Assembly (NCBI GenBank): GCA_002729525.1
Contig: PBYI01000034.1
Coordinates: forward strand, 143,854-207,853
Source of the DNA: Nocardioides sp.
GTDB lineage: Bacteria > Actinomycetota > Actinomycetes > Propionibacteriales > Nocardioidaceae
Direction of reading: 5' to 3'
DNA length: 64,000 bases
Part shown: piece by piece, positions 17,504-26,189 of the stretch
Layout: each line of letters starts with the position of its first letter
Numbering within the stretch: the first letter of the stretch is position 1
Position numbers and translations under genes: made by a program
The notes under the pieces: model-generated
Told to the model about the DNA's origin: nothing
The model's input: the letters and a program-made list of their open reading frames with translations, nothing else
Database searches by the model: none

Positions 17504-19278
17504 GAGCGGACGAGGGCGACGAGGTGGTCGACGACGGCGTCGGCGGCGACGTCCTCGCGCTCACCGCTGCGGCGGTCCTTGACCTCGACGACGCCGTCGG
17601 CCAGACCCTTGCCGACCACCACGATCGTCGGGACGCCGATGAGCTCGGCGTCCTTGAACTTCACGCCGGGACTGGTCTTGCCGGAGCGGTCGTCGTAGAG
17701 CACCTCGACACCGGCTGCGTCGAGCTCGTGCGCGATCCGCTCGGCGGCGGCGAAGACGGCCTCGTCCTTGCCGGTGGCGACCAGGTGCACGTCGGCGGGC
17801 GCGACGTTGCGCGGCCAGCACAGCCCGATCTCGTCGAGGGTGCCCTCGGCGATCGCGGCCACCGCGCGGGTGACGCCGATGCCGTAGGAGCCCATCGTGA
17901 CGGTGACCTGCTTGCCGTTCTCGTCGAGGACCTTGAGGTCGAGGGCCTCGGCGTACTTGCGGCCGAGCTGGAACACGTGGCCCATCTCGATGCCACGAGC
18001 GAGCTCGAGCGGCCCGGACCCGTCGGGAGCGGGGTCGCCGGCGCGCACCTCGGCGGCCTCGATGGTGCCGTCGGGCGTGAAGTCACGCCCGACCACCAGG
18101 TCGAGCACGTGCTGGCCGTGCGTGTTCGCGCCGGTGACCCAGCGGGTGCCGGTGACCACGCGGGGGTCGACGAGGTAGCGGATGCCGGACTCCGACTCCT
18201 CGCCGAGCACCGTGCGGCCGTCGTACGCCGGACCGATGTAGCCCTTGACCAGCGCGGGGAACTCCTTGAGCTCCTCGTCGGTCATCGGCTCGACCTCGAC
18301 GGGCTCGAGCTGCGCCTCGAGCCGCTTCTGGTCGACCTCGCGGTCGCCGGGCAGGCCGATCGCGAGGGGCTCGCGGGTGCCGTCGGGGTGGCGCAGCATG
18401 ACGAGCACGTTCTTGAGCGTGTCGCCTCCCGTCCAGGGACGGTCGTCGCGGGGGTGCGCCTCGTTGAGGTGCGCGACCAGCGTCGCGATCGTCGGGGTGT
18501 CGGGGGTGTCCTCCGCGTGCGCGGCGGGCGCGTCGTCGTACGACAGGGCCTCGGGGGCGGGCGTGGTGACCGCCTCCACGTTGGCGGCATACCCGCCGGG
18601 GCTGCGCACGAAGGTGTCCTCGCCGACCTCCGCGACCGCCAGGAACTCCTCCGACCGCGAGCCACCCATCGCGCCCGACGTGGCCTTGACGACGACGTAG
18701 TCGAAGCCGAGCCGGTCGAAGATCCGCACGTAGGCGTCCCGGTGCGCCTGGTAGCTCTCCTCCAGGCCGGCGTCGTCGACGTCGAAGGAGTAGGAGTCCT
18801 TCATGATGAACTCGCGCCCGCGCAGCAGGCCACCACGGGGGCGCGCCTCGTCGCGGTACTTGTTCTGGATCTGGTAGATCGACAGCGGCAGGTCCTTGTA
18901 CGAGGAGTACAGGTCCTTCACGACGAGGGTGAACATCTCCTCGTGCGTGGGGCCGAGCAGGTAGTCGGCGTCCTTGCGGTCCTTGAGCCGGAAGATCCCG
19001 TCGCCGTGCTCCGTCCAGCGGTGGGTCGCCTCGTAGGGCTCGCGGGGCAGCAGCGCGGGGAAGGTCAGCTCCTGCGCGCCAATGGCGGCCATCTCCTCGC
19101 GGACGATCGCCTCGACCCGGCGCAGGACCTTCAGACCCAGCGGCAGCCACGTGTAGATGCCCGGGGCGGCGCGGCGGATGTAGCCGGCGCGCACGAGCAG
19201 CTTGTGGCTCGGCACCTCGGCGTCGGCGGGGTCGTCGCGCAGCGTGCGCAGGAACAGGCTCGACATCCGGGTGATCAT
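17500..19278 (-). CDS. proS: Prolyl-tRNA synthetase (bacterial type)
   Basis: Charges tRNA-Pro. ATG 19278 ([20 protein letters not shown]) gives 592 residues, the length of bacterial-type ProRS. Class II motifs are visible: motif 1 around [20 protein letters not shown], the TEHGDGIF loop, motif 2 [13 protein letters not shown], and motif 3 [16 protein letters not shown]. The insertion (INS) editing domain lies between motifs 2 and 3 (residues about 225-400). The C-terminal anticodon-binding domain has [20 protein letters not shown]. It leads the operon with the downstream hydrolase and HAD genes. Confidence 0.97.
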   Translation of the reverse strand: MITRMSSLFLRTLRDDPADAEVPSHKLLVRAGYIRRAAPGIYTWLPLGLKVLRRVEAIVREEMAAIGAQELTFPALLPREPYEATHRWTEHGDGIFRLKDRKDADYLLGPTHEEMFTLVVKDLYSSYKDLPLSIYQIQNKYRDEARPRGGLLRGREFIMKDSYSFDVDDAGLEESYQAHRDAYVRIFDRLGFDYVVVKATSGAMGGSRSEEFLAVAEVGEDTFVRSPGGYAANVEAVTTPAPEALSYDDAPAAHAEDTPDTPTIATLVAHLNEAHPRDDRPWTGGDTLKNVLVMLRHPDGTREPLAIGLPGDREVDQKRLEAQLEPVEVEPMTDEELKEFPALVKGYIGPAYDGRTVLGEESESGIRYLVDPRVVTGTRWVTGANTHGQHVLDLVVGRDFTPDGTIEAAEVRAGDPAPDGSGPLELARGIEMGHVFQLGRKYAEALDLKVLDENGKQVTVTMGSYGIGVTRAVAAIAEGTLDEIGLCWPRNVAPADVHLVATGKDEAVFAAAERIAHELDAAGVEVLYDDRSGKTSPGVKFKDAELIGVPTIVVVGKGLADGVVEVKDRRSGEREDVAADAVVDHLVALVRS

Positions 19279-19391
19279 GCGGCGAAGGCTACTTCCGACG
19301 GGTCCCGTGCAACCAACCAGTTCCCTGGGGCGTCTCCCTCCCAGCACCGGCCGGAGACGCCGGCCGGCTCCCGCTCGGAAGGGACACCCCC

Positions 19392-20408
19392 GTGAACCAC
19401 CCTCGCTCCACGCTCCTCCCCCGCCCCGTGCCCGTGCCGCGCCACTCCCGGGTCGGCGGTTGGGCAGGCCTGCTCCTGCTGGGGGCGCTGCTGCTCACCG
19501 CGCTGCTCCTCCCCGCCCCCGCGCACGCCCGCACGGTCGACCCCGAGCGCCTCGACCGCGGTCCCGACGTCGCACTCCCCCACCTCGAGGGCGGTCGCGT
19601 CGTGGACGGCGACACCACCACCCGGCGGGTGCCCGGGAAGTACCGGTCCGTGCTCGGCCGCACCGGGTCGTCGTACGTCGTGCTCTCGCGCAAGGACGGC
19701 GCCTGGCGCACCTGGCGGGTGTCGGCCGACCGCGACGCCCGCGAGCTGTTCCGCGGCGTGGGCCCCGGTGAGGTGCTGCTCTCGGCGGACGGCCGGGCGC
19801 TCGCCGTGCAGCGCTACCTGCGCCAGGACCGGACCCGGGTCGTCCTGCGCTCGCCGCGCACCGGCGACGTCCGAGCCTCGCGGGTCTTCCCCGGCTACCG
19901 CACGCTCCTCGACGTGTCCGGCCGGCGCGCGATCCTGGCGTCGTACGAGCAGCCCGGGACGGTGCTGTGGAACGCCGCCACCGGGCGGGTGCGCCTGGTG
20001 ACCTCCCGGCTCGGGTACCGCGCCGACCTGGCGACCAACCGGCTCGCGGCGTTCACCGACGACCCGTACGCCGGCGGCTGCACCGTCGTCACCTCGCTCA
20101 ACCACCCGCGGCACACCCTGTGGCGCTCGTGCGACGAGCGGGTCGAGGCCTTCTCGACCGACGGACGGCGCGTCGCGACCGTGCACAAGCTCAGCGACGG
20201 CATAGGCGCCGGCCGGGTGTGGGAGCGCACGCTGCGCGGCGCGCGGCTCGCGGTGTACGACCCGCCGTCGTACGTCGGTGCGATCCGGTGGGAGTCCGGC
20301 ACCGACCTGCTGCTGGACGTGCACGGCCAGGACCGGTGGGCGGTCGTGCGGTGCAGCGAGGGCCCGTGCGAGCGGGCGAGCGGTTGGCACCCCGAGAACG
20401 TCTGGTGA
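19392..20408 (+). CDS. Secreted protein of unknown function
   Basis: 338-residue exported protein that I do not recognise. The signal peptide has a long hydrophobic core ([20 protein letters not shown]) and cleavage near AHA-RT. The mature part is rich in short beta-type repeats ([51 protein letters not shown]), suggesting a beta-propeller-like or beta-sandwich fold. Four Cys ([23 protein letters not shown]) could form disulfides. The start is GTG 19392, divergent from proS. A DUF4328-like gene follows 54 bp downstream. Confidence 0.7.
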   Translation: MNHPRSTLLPRPVPVPRHSRVGGWAGLLLLGALLLTALLLPAPAHARTVDPERLDRGPDVALPHLEGGRVVDGDTTTRRVPGKYRSVLGRTGSSYVVLSRKDGAWRTWRVSADRDARELFRGVGPGEVLLSADGRALAVQRYLRQDRTRVVLRSPRTGDVRASRVFPGYRTLLDVSGRRAILASYEQPGTVLWNAATGRVRLVTSRLGYRADLATNRLAAFTDDPYAGGCTVVTSLNHPRHTLWRSCDERVEAFSTDGRRVATVHKLSDGIGAGRVWERTLRGARLAVYDPPSYVGAIRWESGTDLLLDVHGQDRWAVVRCSEGPCERASGWHPENVW

Positions 20409-20462
20409 CGCCACGGCGGGCCCGAGGACGGGCTAGGGTGCCGAGTCGACCGAGGAGGCATC

Positions 20463-21221
20463 ATCAGTCAACCGCACGACCCGCGCACCCCGTCCGACCC
20501 CGGCGCCCCGCCGTCCACCTGGGCGACGCCGCCACCTCCCCCGCCGGGCCGGCCGGGTCAGCCCGTGCCGCCGTACGGGCAGCCGGCGTACGGGCAGTGG
20601 CCCCACGCGCAGCGACAGCCGCCGGCACCGCCGGTCTCGCTGCGGGTGACCGTCGTGGCTCTGGCAGCCGCGGCCACCGTGCTGGTGGTCGCCTTCGCCG
20701 TGCTTGGGGCGCTCTCGGCCCACGACCTCATGACTGCCGCGGGCTACGCCGACACCTCCTACGCCCTCGCGCTGAGCGTGTCGGTCGCTCGGTTCGGCGC
20801 CATCGTCTTCCTGGTCGCGGCCTGGCTGGTGACGGCCTTCTGGATGCGGGCCGAGGTCGCGGCCTTCGTGGCGCGGCACCCGAACCGGTCGTTCGGGCGC
20901 GGGACCGCCCAGCTGTTCCTCTGCTGGGTGGTGCCGTTCGCGGCGTTCGTATGGGGCTACGTCGTGGTGCGCGACCTGCAGGAGCTCATCGTGCCGCGGG
21001 CCCACCGGATCGGGCTCGGCGCCTGGTGGGCCGCCTGGCTGGGCATGGTGCTGCTGTTCAACGGCGCCTGGGGGTCGTACGTGACCCTCGAGCCCACTCC
21101 CGAGGGTTCGTTGATCGGCGTGGGCTTCGTCCTCCTCGCGATCGTCGGCGTCATCGCGGGCTGGCGGTGGATTGCGATCGTGCGACTCATCGGGTCCTGG
21201 GACCGCCGCGAGGTCGCCTGA
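20463..21221 (+). CDS. DUF4328-like membrane protein, possible ATC start
   Basis: Membrane protein with a Pro/Gly/Gln-rich cytoplasmic N-terminus (PPYGQPAYGQWPHAQ) and about four hydrophobic segments; FWMRAEVAAFVARHPNRSF and LFLCWVVPFAAFVWGYVVVR resemble DUF4328 proteins. The first standard start is GTG 20565, with no Shine-Dalgarno. The frame is open back to 20409, and a perfect GAGGAGG (20452-20458) sits 4 nt ahead of in-frame ATC 20463, giving (I/M)SQPHDPRTPSDPGAPPSTW, a much more natural N-terminus (252 residues). Function unknown. Confidence 0.7.
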   Translation: MSQPHDPRTPSDPGAPPSTWATPPPPPPGRPGQPVPPYGQPAYGQWPHAQRQPPAPPVSLRVTVVALAAAATVLVVAFAVLGALSAHDLMTAAGYADTSYALALSVSVARFGAIVFLVAAWLVTAFWMRAEVAAFVARHPNRSFGRGTAQLFLCWVVPFAAFVWGYVVVRDLQELIVPRAHRIGLGAWWAAWLGMVLLFNGAWGSYVTLEPTPEGSLIGVGFVLLAIVGVIAGWRWIAIVRLIGSWDRREVA

Positions 21222-21236
21222 CCGCTCGGGCGGCCG

Positions 21237-22082
21237 TCAGAACATCACGGTGCTGAACCGGGTCGACTCGGTGAAGCCGACGGCCCGGTAGGCCCGGCGG
21301 GCCGAGGTGTTCCACTCGTTGACGTAGAGCGAGACGTGCGGCGCGATCTCGCGGCGTACGGCGTCGACGACGGCCGCCATGCCGGCGGTCGCCAGGCCCT
21401 TGCCCCGGGAGTCCGGCGGAACCCACACACCCTGGATCTGCGCGGCCCGGTCGGTGGCGCAGGCGACCTCGGCCTTGAACACCAGCCGGCCGCCGTCGAA
21501 GCGGGCGAACGACCAGCCTCGTGAGACCAGCTGGGCGACCCGGGCGCGGTAGAGATCGGCGGAGCCACCGGACTCCGGGCTGACCCCCACCTCCTCGGTG
21601 TACATCGCCACGCAGGCGGGGTAGAGCAGGTCCATGTCGTGCCGGTCGGTACGCCGGACGCGCGGGTCGGGCTCGACGGCCGGCGGGCCGCTGAGGACCA
21701 GGTGCGGCTGCTGCCAACGGGTCTCGCGGGGGCGGCCCCACGACGCGGCGACGCCGTTCCAGAAAGCGCGCACCGGCTCGTGCGGCCCCACGATGGTGGT
21801 GGCCGACCGGGTGCGGGTCAGCGCCCGCTCGGCGAAGGCGCGGGCGTCGTCGGCGGTGCACTCGACCGGCACCAGGTTGGCGCCGACGTGGCAGGCCGCG
21901 ACCAGCCTGCCGTCGTCGAAGCGCCCCCACATCTCCCCGCCCAGCCAGCGCGGCTCGAGGCTGGTGGTGCGGGCCCGGTAGAGCGCGAAGACGTTGGTGA
22001 CAGGGTCCCGGTTCGCGAGCGCGAGGAACTGCTCGAGATCGGAGGACCCGAGCACGCGGATCCCGTGACGGGCTGGCACCAC
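21237..22082 (-). CDS. GNAT acetyltransferase with DUF4081 N-domain
   Basis: 281-residue N-acetyltransferase-like protein. The N-terminal half matches the DUF4081 type (SDLEQFLALANRDPVTNVFA, LEPRWLGGEMWGR). The C-terminal half is a GNAT domain with the acetyl-CoA site VWVPPDSRGKGLATAGMAA and VSLYVNEWNTSARRAYRAVG, followed by FTESTRFSTVMF. Homologues usually sit beside ispG in actinobacteria, as here (27 bp gap, same strand). The substrate is unknown. Confidence 0.88.
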   Translation of the reverse strand: MVPARHGIRVLGSSDLEQFLALANRDPVTNVFALYRARTTSLEPRWLGGEMWGRFDDGRLVAACHVGANLVPVECTADDARAFAERALTRTRSATTIVGPHEPVRAFWNGVAASWGRPRETRWQQPHLVLSGPPAVEPDPRVRRTDRHDMDLLYPACVAMYTEEVGVSPESGGSADLYRARVAQLVSRGWSFARFDGGRLVFKAEVACATDRAAQIQGVWVPPDSRGKGLATAGMAAVVDAVRREIAPHVSLYVNEWNTSARRAYRAVGFTESTRFSTVMF

Positions 22083-22109
22083 GTCGTGAACCCTAGTCCC
22101 GACGTACGG

Positions 22110-23261
22110 CTAGGAGACGGAGACCTCCGCCGACGCCCCGTCGACGGCCTCCATGCCCTCGGCGATCCGCATGGCCTCCTCGATCAGCGTCTCCACGATC
22201 TGGCTCTCGGGCACGGTCTTGATGACCTCGCCCTTGACGAAGATCTGGCCCTTGCCGTTGCCCGAGGCAACCCCGAGGTCGGCCTCGCGGGCCTCGCCCG
22301 GACCGTTGACGACGCAGCCCATGACGGCGACGCGCAGCGGGACCTCCATGCCCTCCAGGCCGGCGGTCACCTCGTCGGCGAGCTTGTAGACGTCGACCTG
22401 GGCCCGGCCGCAGGACGGGCAGGAGACGATCTCGAGCCGACGCGGCTTGAGGTTCAGGCTCTCCAGGATCTGGATGCCGACCTTGACCTCCTCGACCGGT
22501 GGGGCCGACAGGGAGACGCGGATGGTGTCGCCGATGCCCTGCGAGAGCAGGTGGCCGAACGCCACGGCCGACTTGATGGTGCCCTGGAAGGCGGGGCCGG
22601 CCTCGGTGACACCGAGGTGCAGCGGCCAGTCGCCCTCCGCGGCGAGCAGCTCGTAGGCGCGGACCATGACGACCGGGTCGTTGTGCTTGACCGAGATCTT
22701 GAAGTCGCGGAAGCCGTGCTCCTCGAAGAGGCTCGCCTCCCACTTCGCGCTCTCCACGAGCGCCTCCGGGGTGGCCTTGCCGTACTTCTCCAGCAGGCGC
22801 TTGTCGAGGCTGCCGGCGTTGACGCCGATCCGGATGGAGGTGCCGTGGTCGGCCGCCTCCTTGGCGATCTGCTTCACCTGGTCGTCGAAGGCCCGGATGT
22901 TGCCGGGGTTGACGCGCACGGCCGCGCAGCCGGCCTCGATGGCGGCGTACACGTACTTCGGCTGGAAGTGGATGTCGGCGATCACGGGGATCTGCGCCTT
23001 CTGCGCGATCGCGGGCAGTGCTTCGGCGTCGTCGGCGCTCGGGCAGGCCACACGCACGATGTCGCAGCCGGCCGCGGTCAGCTCGGCGATCTGCTGGAGC
23101 GTGCTGTTGACGTCGGAGGTCAGCGTGGTCGTCATCGACTGCACCGAGATCGGCGACTCGCTGCCGACGCCCACCTTGCCGACCTTGATCTGGCGGGTGG
23201 GACGTCGCGGGGCGAGCACGGGCGGCGGTGCCGCGGGCATCCCCAGGCTCACGGAGGTCAT
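22110..23261 (-). CDS. ispG: 4-hydroxy-3-methylbut-2-en-1-yl diphosphate synthase (flavodoxin)
   Basis: Penultimate enzyme of the MEP isoprenoid pathway, converting MEcPP to HMBPP with a [4Fe-4S] cluster. The 383-residue product shows [20 protein letters not shown], the TIM-barrel part ([27 protein letters not shown]) and the cluster cysteines in [11 protein letters not shown] and [16 protein letters not shown]. It starts at ATG 23261 and is divergent from the RTX-like gene. In many actinobacteria ispG follows rip1 directly; here about 2.9 kb of accessory DNA separates them. Confidence 0.97.
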   Translation of the reverse strand: MTSVSLGMPAAPPPVLAPRRPTRQIKVGKVGVGSESPISVQSMTTTLTSDVNSTLQQIAELTAAGCDIVRVACPSADDAEALPAIAQKAQIPVIADIHFQPKYVYAAIEAGCAAVRVNPGNIRAFDDQVKQIAKEAADHGTSIRIGVNAGSLDKRLLEKYGKATPEALVESAKWEASLFEEHGFRDFKISVKHNDPVVMVRAYELLAAEGDWPLHLGVTEAGPAFQGTIKSAVAFGHLLSQGIGDTIRVSLSAPPVEEVKVGIQILESLNLKPRRLEIVSCPSCGRAQVDVYKLADEVTAGLEGMEVPLRVAVMGCVVNGPGEAREADLGVASGNGKGQIFVKGEVIKTVPESQIVETLIEEAMRIAEGMEAVDGASAEVSVS

Positions 23262-23349
23262 GGGCCGAGGCTACCGCCGGGGCGTACGACGGCCGGTGCC
23301 GCCGCCGGTCCGGGTTTACGGCCCGCGTCCTGCCGGGGAGGCTGCCGCC

Positions 23350-24561
23350 ATGACGCTCCCCCTCTCGGACGGGCGACGACGCGCCTCGCTCCTGATGACC
23401 ACCGCGGCGACCGCGCTGCTCGCCGTACCGCTCCTGGGCGCAGCCCTGCCCGCCGCACCCGCGGCCGCGGCCCCGCGGACCACCTGCCACGGGCAGGACG
23501 TGACCATCGTCGGCGAGCCCGGCGCCACGGTGCGCGGCACGCCCGGCGACGACGTGATCCTGTCGCACGGCGCCTCCCGCGTGCTGGCCGGCGCCGGGGC
23601 CGATCTCGTCTGCCTGTCCGCCGGTCCGGCGCGCGTCGACCTCGGGGACGCCGACGACGTCGCGCTCGGGCAGCCCCCGTCGCATGACGAGGTGTACGTG
23701 CTGAGCGGCAAGGACCCCTACGACATCACCTCGGGCGCACCGGGCATGACCGACGAGAACGACGACGTCGTGGAGCAGGGGTCCTACGGCACCACGGTCG
23801 TGCACGGCGTGCCGACGGGCTCGTTCTCCGCCGGCAGCTCGATCCACTTCGTCAGCGCGACGCCGCTGCCCTGGGTCTGGCGGCAGCAGTCGCTGCGGGT
23901 CGGCGGACACCCGGTCGCCTCGCTGTACGCCGGCACCGGCGAGGTCTTCCTCAACCGGGCGCGCTGGACGTCGCTCACCGTCGTCCAGCGATACGGCCAG
24001 CGCCTCCACCTCGAGCACGACGCCCGCCCGGACGCCGACCGGCCGGTGACGATCCGGTGGCGGGTCGGCGACGACAACCTGGTGAAGCTCCAGCACGGCC
24101 AGTCTGCGGACATCCGCACCGGCGGGGGCTTCTACGGCGACGCCGTCGAGATCGTGCCTCGCTCCGGCGGCCGGCCAACCGGACGACTCGTCGGCGACGC
24201 GGACGGAGTACTCACCGAGCCCGACGGCGCGACCGTGCGGCTGCAGGGCGTCGAGGACGTGACGGTCCGGGGCTACGCCCGGGTGCAGCTGCACGGCGGC
24301 CGGGCCAACGACCACCTGCTCGTCGTGGGCTGCGGGTCGACGCTGTGGGGCCACCAGGGCAACGACGCTCTGCACCTGAAGCGGCACCGGCTGTGCCGCG
24401 GAAGCGGCGGGCTCGTCGGGTACGGCGGAGGCGGCGACGACCGGCTCGTCGGGGCCGGCGGACCGGACCGGCTGTACGGCGGGCCCGGCCGCGACCTCGC
24501 GGTCGGGCACGGCGGGCGCGACCTGTGCCGCGCCGAGACCCGGAGGTCGTGCGAGCGCTGA
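23350..24561 (+). CDS. Secreted RTX-like (calcium-binding repeat) protein
   Basis: 403-residue exported protein. ATG 23350 follows GGGGAGG. The signal peptide spans about residues 10-41 (TTAATALLAVPLLGAALPAA). An N-terminal repeat region (GEPGATVRGTPGDDVILSHG, RVLAGAGADLV) and a C-terminal one (GYGGGGDDRLVGAGGPDRLY, GGPGRDLAVGHGGRDLC) show the GGxGxDxLxGG nonapeptide pattern of hemolysin-type Ca-binding repeats. The middle (about residues 140-330) is a beta-rich region that I do not recognise. No type I secretion genes are nearby. It is divergent from ispG and upstream of the palindrome cluster. Confidence 0.8.
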   Translation: MTLPLSDGRRRASLLMTTAATALLAVPLLGAALPAAPAAAAPRTTCHGQDVTIVGEPGATVRGTPGDDVILSHGASRVLAGAGADLVCLSAGPARVDLGDADDVALGQPPSHDEVYVLSGKDPYDITSGAPGMTDENDDVVEQGSYGTTVVHGVPTGSFSAGSSIHFVSATPLPWVWRQQSLRVGGHPVASLYAGTGEVFLNRARWTSLTVVQRYGQRLHLEHDARPDADRPVTIRWRVGDDNLVKLQHGQSADIRTGGGFYGDAVEIVPRSGGRPTGRLVGDADGVLTEPDGATVRLQGVEDVTVRGYARVQLHGGRANDHLLVVGCGSTLWGHQGNDALHLKRHRLCRGSGGLVGYGGGGDDRLVGAGGPDRLYGGPGRDLAVGHGGRDLCRAETRRSCER

Positions 24562-24602
24562 AGCCGGGTGGCTCGTGCGGCCGCGTCGTCGGCCGGCCGG
24601 GG

Positions 24603-24653
24603 GCGGTGAGCCAGCAACCATTGTTGTGACCGCATCGGTTGCTGCGGCACCGC
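24603..24653. repeat. 51-bp palindromic element R1
   Basis: Left arm GCGGTGAGCCAGCAACC (24603-24619), a 17-nt centre, and right arm 24637-24653 whose reverse complement is GCGGTGCCGCAGCAACC. It is the first of six elements with identical 17-17-17 architecture. Confidence 0.85.
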
Positions 24654-24675
24654 TAGGTGCAGTTGTGTCCGCTGA

Positions 24676-24726
24676 GCGGTGAGCAGTCAACCGAATCGAG
24701 CTCCCGACCGGTTGGTCACTCACCGC
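24676..24726. repeat. 51-bp palindromic element R2
   Basis: Left arm GCGGTGAGCAGTCAACC, a 17-nt centre, and right arm with reverse complement GCGGTGAGTGACCAACC. It starts 73 bp after R1 begins. Confidence 0.88.
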
Positions 24727-24757
24727 TCCGTGCACGAGCGGGGTCGCCGGTAGAGGG

Positions 24758-24808
24758 GCGGTGAGTGATCAACCGAATGCGAACGGCATCGGGTTGACGA
24801 CGCACCGC
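24758..24808. repeat. 51-bp palindromic element R3
   Basis: Left arm GCGGTGAGTGATCAACC, a 17-nt centre, and right arm with reverse complement GCGGTGCGTCGTCAACC. The stem extends two more G-C pairs outward. It starts 82 bp after R2 begins. Confidence 0.88.
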
Positions 24809-24840
24809 CCGGCGTACCCGTCGTCGGTGTCGTGCGTGGG

Positions 24841-24891
24841 GCGGTGACCCCTCAACCGAACCTGATCTGAGACGGGTTCGCCAGCCACCGC
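24841..24891. repeat. 51-bp palindromic element R4, overlapping the DUF559 gene end
   Basis: Left arm GCGGTGACCCCTCAACC, a 17-nt centre, and right arm with reverse complement GCGGTGGCTGGCGAACC. The DUF559 stop codon (24852-24854) lies in the left arm, so the last 12 or so codons of that gene are made of the element. It starts 83 bp after R3 begins. Confidence 0.85.
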
Positions 24892-25844
24892 TCGCGGCGA
24901 CGCAGCCGCTCGGCGCGCGAGCCGAGAAGAGCGTGGAGCGGCTGCCACAGCGCGAGCCACCCCGGCCCGAGGACGGGCGCAGGCCCGTCGTAGCCGAGAG
25001 CGACCAGCCGACGGTGCACCGTGCCGACGAGGACCCGGGGCTGGCGGAGTCGCTCGCGGGTCACCTGCACGTAGTCGACGCCGTGCGTCCGGAACAGCTC
25101 GTACCTGTCGATGTCCCCGACGTACTGGCCCCGGTCCTCCTGGTGGTGCCCGCCCTCGTACTCCACCACCAGGCGGTGCTCGCGGTAGACGAGGTCGCCG
25201 ATCGCGGTGATGCCCTGCTCCAGCTCGATCGGACGGTTCGGATCGGCCGCCGGGAGGCCGGCGAGCGACAGCACCACACGCACCTCCGACTCCGGGAGGG
25301 ACCGGCATCGCGCATCGAGGAGGGGGACGACGCAGAGCGCCTCATCGGCACCGTCGCGCCAGAGTGCACTCAGCGCGAGATCACGGATCTCCCCGGCTGA
25401 CGCGTGCCCGTGGTGGAGGAGCCAGTCGCCCACTCGTACCGCGTCTACCGTCCGGGCCCTGGCGCAGTAGGCGAGGAAGGCCGCTGCCGGCGTGACACCG
25501 ACGCCGTCGAGCGGCGCCAGCCGACGGGTGCGATGGAGGAACACGTCCTCGAGATCGAGGTGCAGGTCGCCCTCGACCACGAACCGCAACGGGTACGCCG
25601 GCCCCTCGTCGAGCCCCAGCATCCTGATGCGGGTCAGGCCGGTCGGGTGGGCGTGCACCGGCAGCGCCAGGGTCGCGGCCTGCAGCCGGCCGTCCCACCC
25701 GAGCTCGTCGTCGCGGCAGCCCCAGACCCCGTGGTGCAGCCGGACGAACCTACGTCCCTGCAGCATCCGATCGGTCACGCCGTGGGCGCGGGCCTCCTCT
25801 CGGGTGAACGGGCGGTGGCGGAGTTCGCTCGGGACAGCTCTCAT
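24852..25844 (-). CDS. DUF559 (Vsr-like) endonuclease-domain protein with AbiEi-like N-terminus
   Basis: About 330 residues from ATG 25844 (MRAVPSELRHRPFTREEARA). The N-terminus is a winged-helix-like region similar to AbiEi-type antitoxins (FTREEARAHGVTDRMLQGRR, then VRLHHGVWGC). The C-terminal domain carries a PD-(D/E)xK-type core: E in ESEVRVVLSLAG, D in GDLVYREHRLVVEYEGGHHQ, and DIDRYELFRTHGVDYVQVTR. Nuclease activity is plausible but unproven. The start has no clear Shine-Dalgarno, and an in-frame GTG at 26024 lies inside palindrome R5. Palindromes R1-R4 lie on its 3' side (R4 inside the gene end) and R5-R6 on its 5' side. It has no partner toxin gene. Confidence 0.78.
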   Translation of the reverse strand: MRAVPSELRHRPFTREEARAHGVTDRMLQGRRFVRLHHGVWGCRDDELGWDGRLQAATLALPVHAHPTGLTRIRMLGLDEGPAYPLRFVVEGDLHLDLEDVFLHRTRRLAPLDGVGVTPAAAFLAYCARARTVDAVRVGDWLLHHGHASAGEIRDLALSALWRDGADEALCVVPLLDARCRSLPESEVRVVLSLAGLPAADPNRPIELEQGITAIGDLVYREHRLVVEYEGGHHQEDRGQYVGDIDRYELFRTHGVDYVQVTRERLRQPRVLVGTVHRRLVALGYDGPAPVLGPGWLALWQPLHALLGSRAERLRRRERWLANPSQIRFG

Positions 25845-25993
25845 GACCACGACGTGCCCGTCTCGACTCTTGGGTCGTCGTCCGTCGGCTCGGCCTGTGG
25901 ACCACCGGGGTGCGGCGCGTGCTCGTGGACGCCCTGCGGACGCGCCATCGGCGTGTCCCCGTCCTCGGTCGTGTGTCGGCGCCACCTCGTGGA

Positions 25994-26044
25994 GCGGTGA
26001 GTGATCAACTGTTCGCCGGGCCACAACGGTTCACCAGTCACCGC
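25994..26044. repeat. 51-bp palindromic element R5
   Basis: Left arm GCGGTGAGTGATCAACT, a 17-nt centre, and right arm with reverse complement GCGGTGACTGGTGAACC. It lies 149 bp upstream of the chosen DUF559 start; the gap 25845-25993 shows no gene or clear promoter. Confidence 0.85.
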
Positions 26045-26066
26045 CCCGTGCAGCGCCCGGCCCGCG

Positions 26067-26117
26067 GCGGTGGGCCGTCAACCATCTGCCATCGGCGAAA
26101 GGTTGACCACTCACCGC
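26067..26117. repeat. 51-bp palindromic element R6
   Basis: Left arm GCGGTGGGCCGTCAACC, a 17-nt centre, and right arm with reverse complement GCGGTGAGTGGTCAACC, plus one outer G-C pair. It starts 73 bp after R5 begins, the same spacing as R1 to R2. It lies 72 bp beyond the rip1 stop. Confidence 0.88.
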
Positions 26118-26189
26118 CCATCACGACGGCCCCCGCTTTGGAGAAAGGGCCGGACGACCCGCGACGGGGAGGGGGCTGGTGGAGCCGGG

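Noticed and set aside
16673..17564. Frameshift in the hydrolase near proS
   Set aside because: The frame is continuous through the HGVG motif; an unusual CTG start explains it without an error.
24603..24891. CRISPR-like array from regularly spaced repeats
   Set aside because: Units are inverted-arm palindromes with diverged arms, only four in a row, gaps of 22-32 bp that vary, and no cas genes.
24852..26024. Longer DUF559 protein starting at GTG 26024
   Set aside because: The extra 60 residues are low-complexity and begin inside palindrome R5; ATG 25844 fits the family start.
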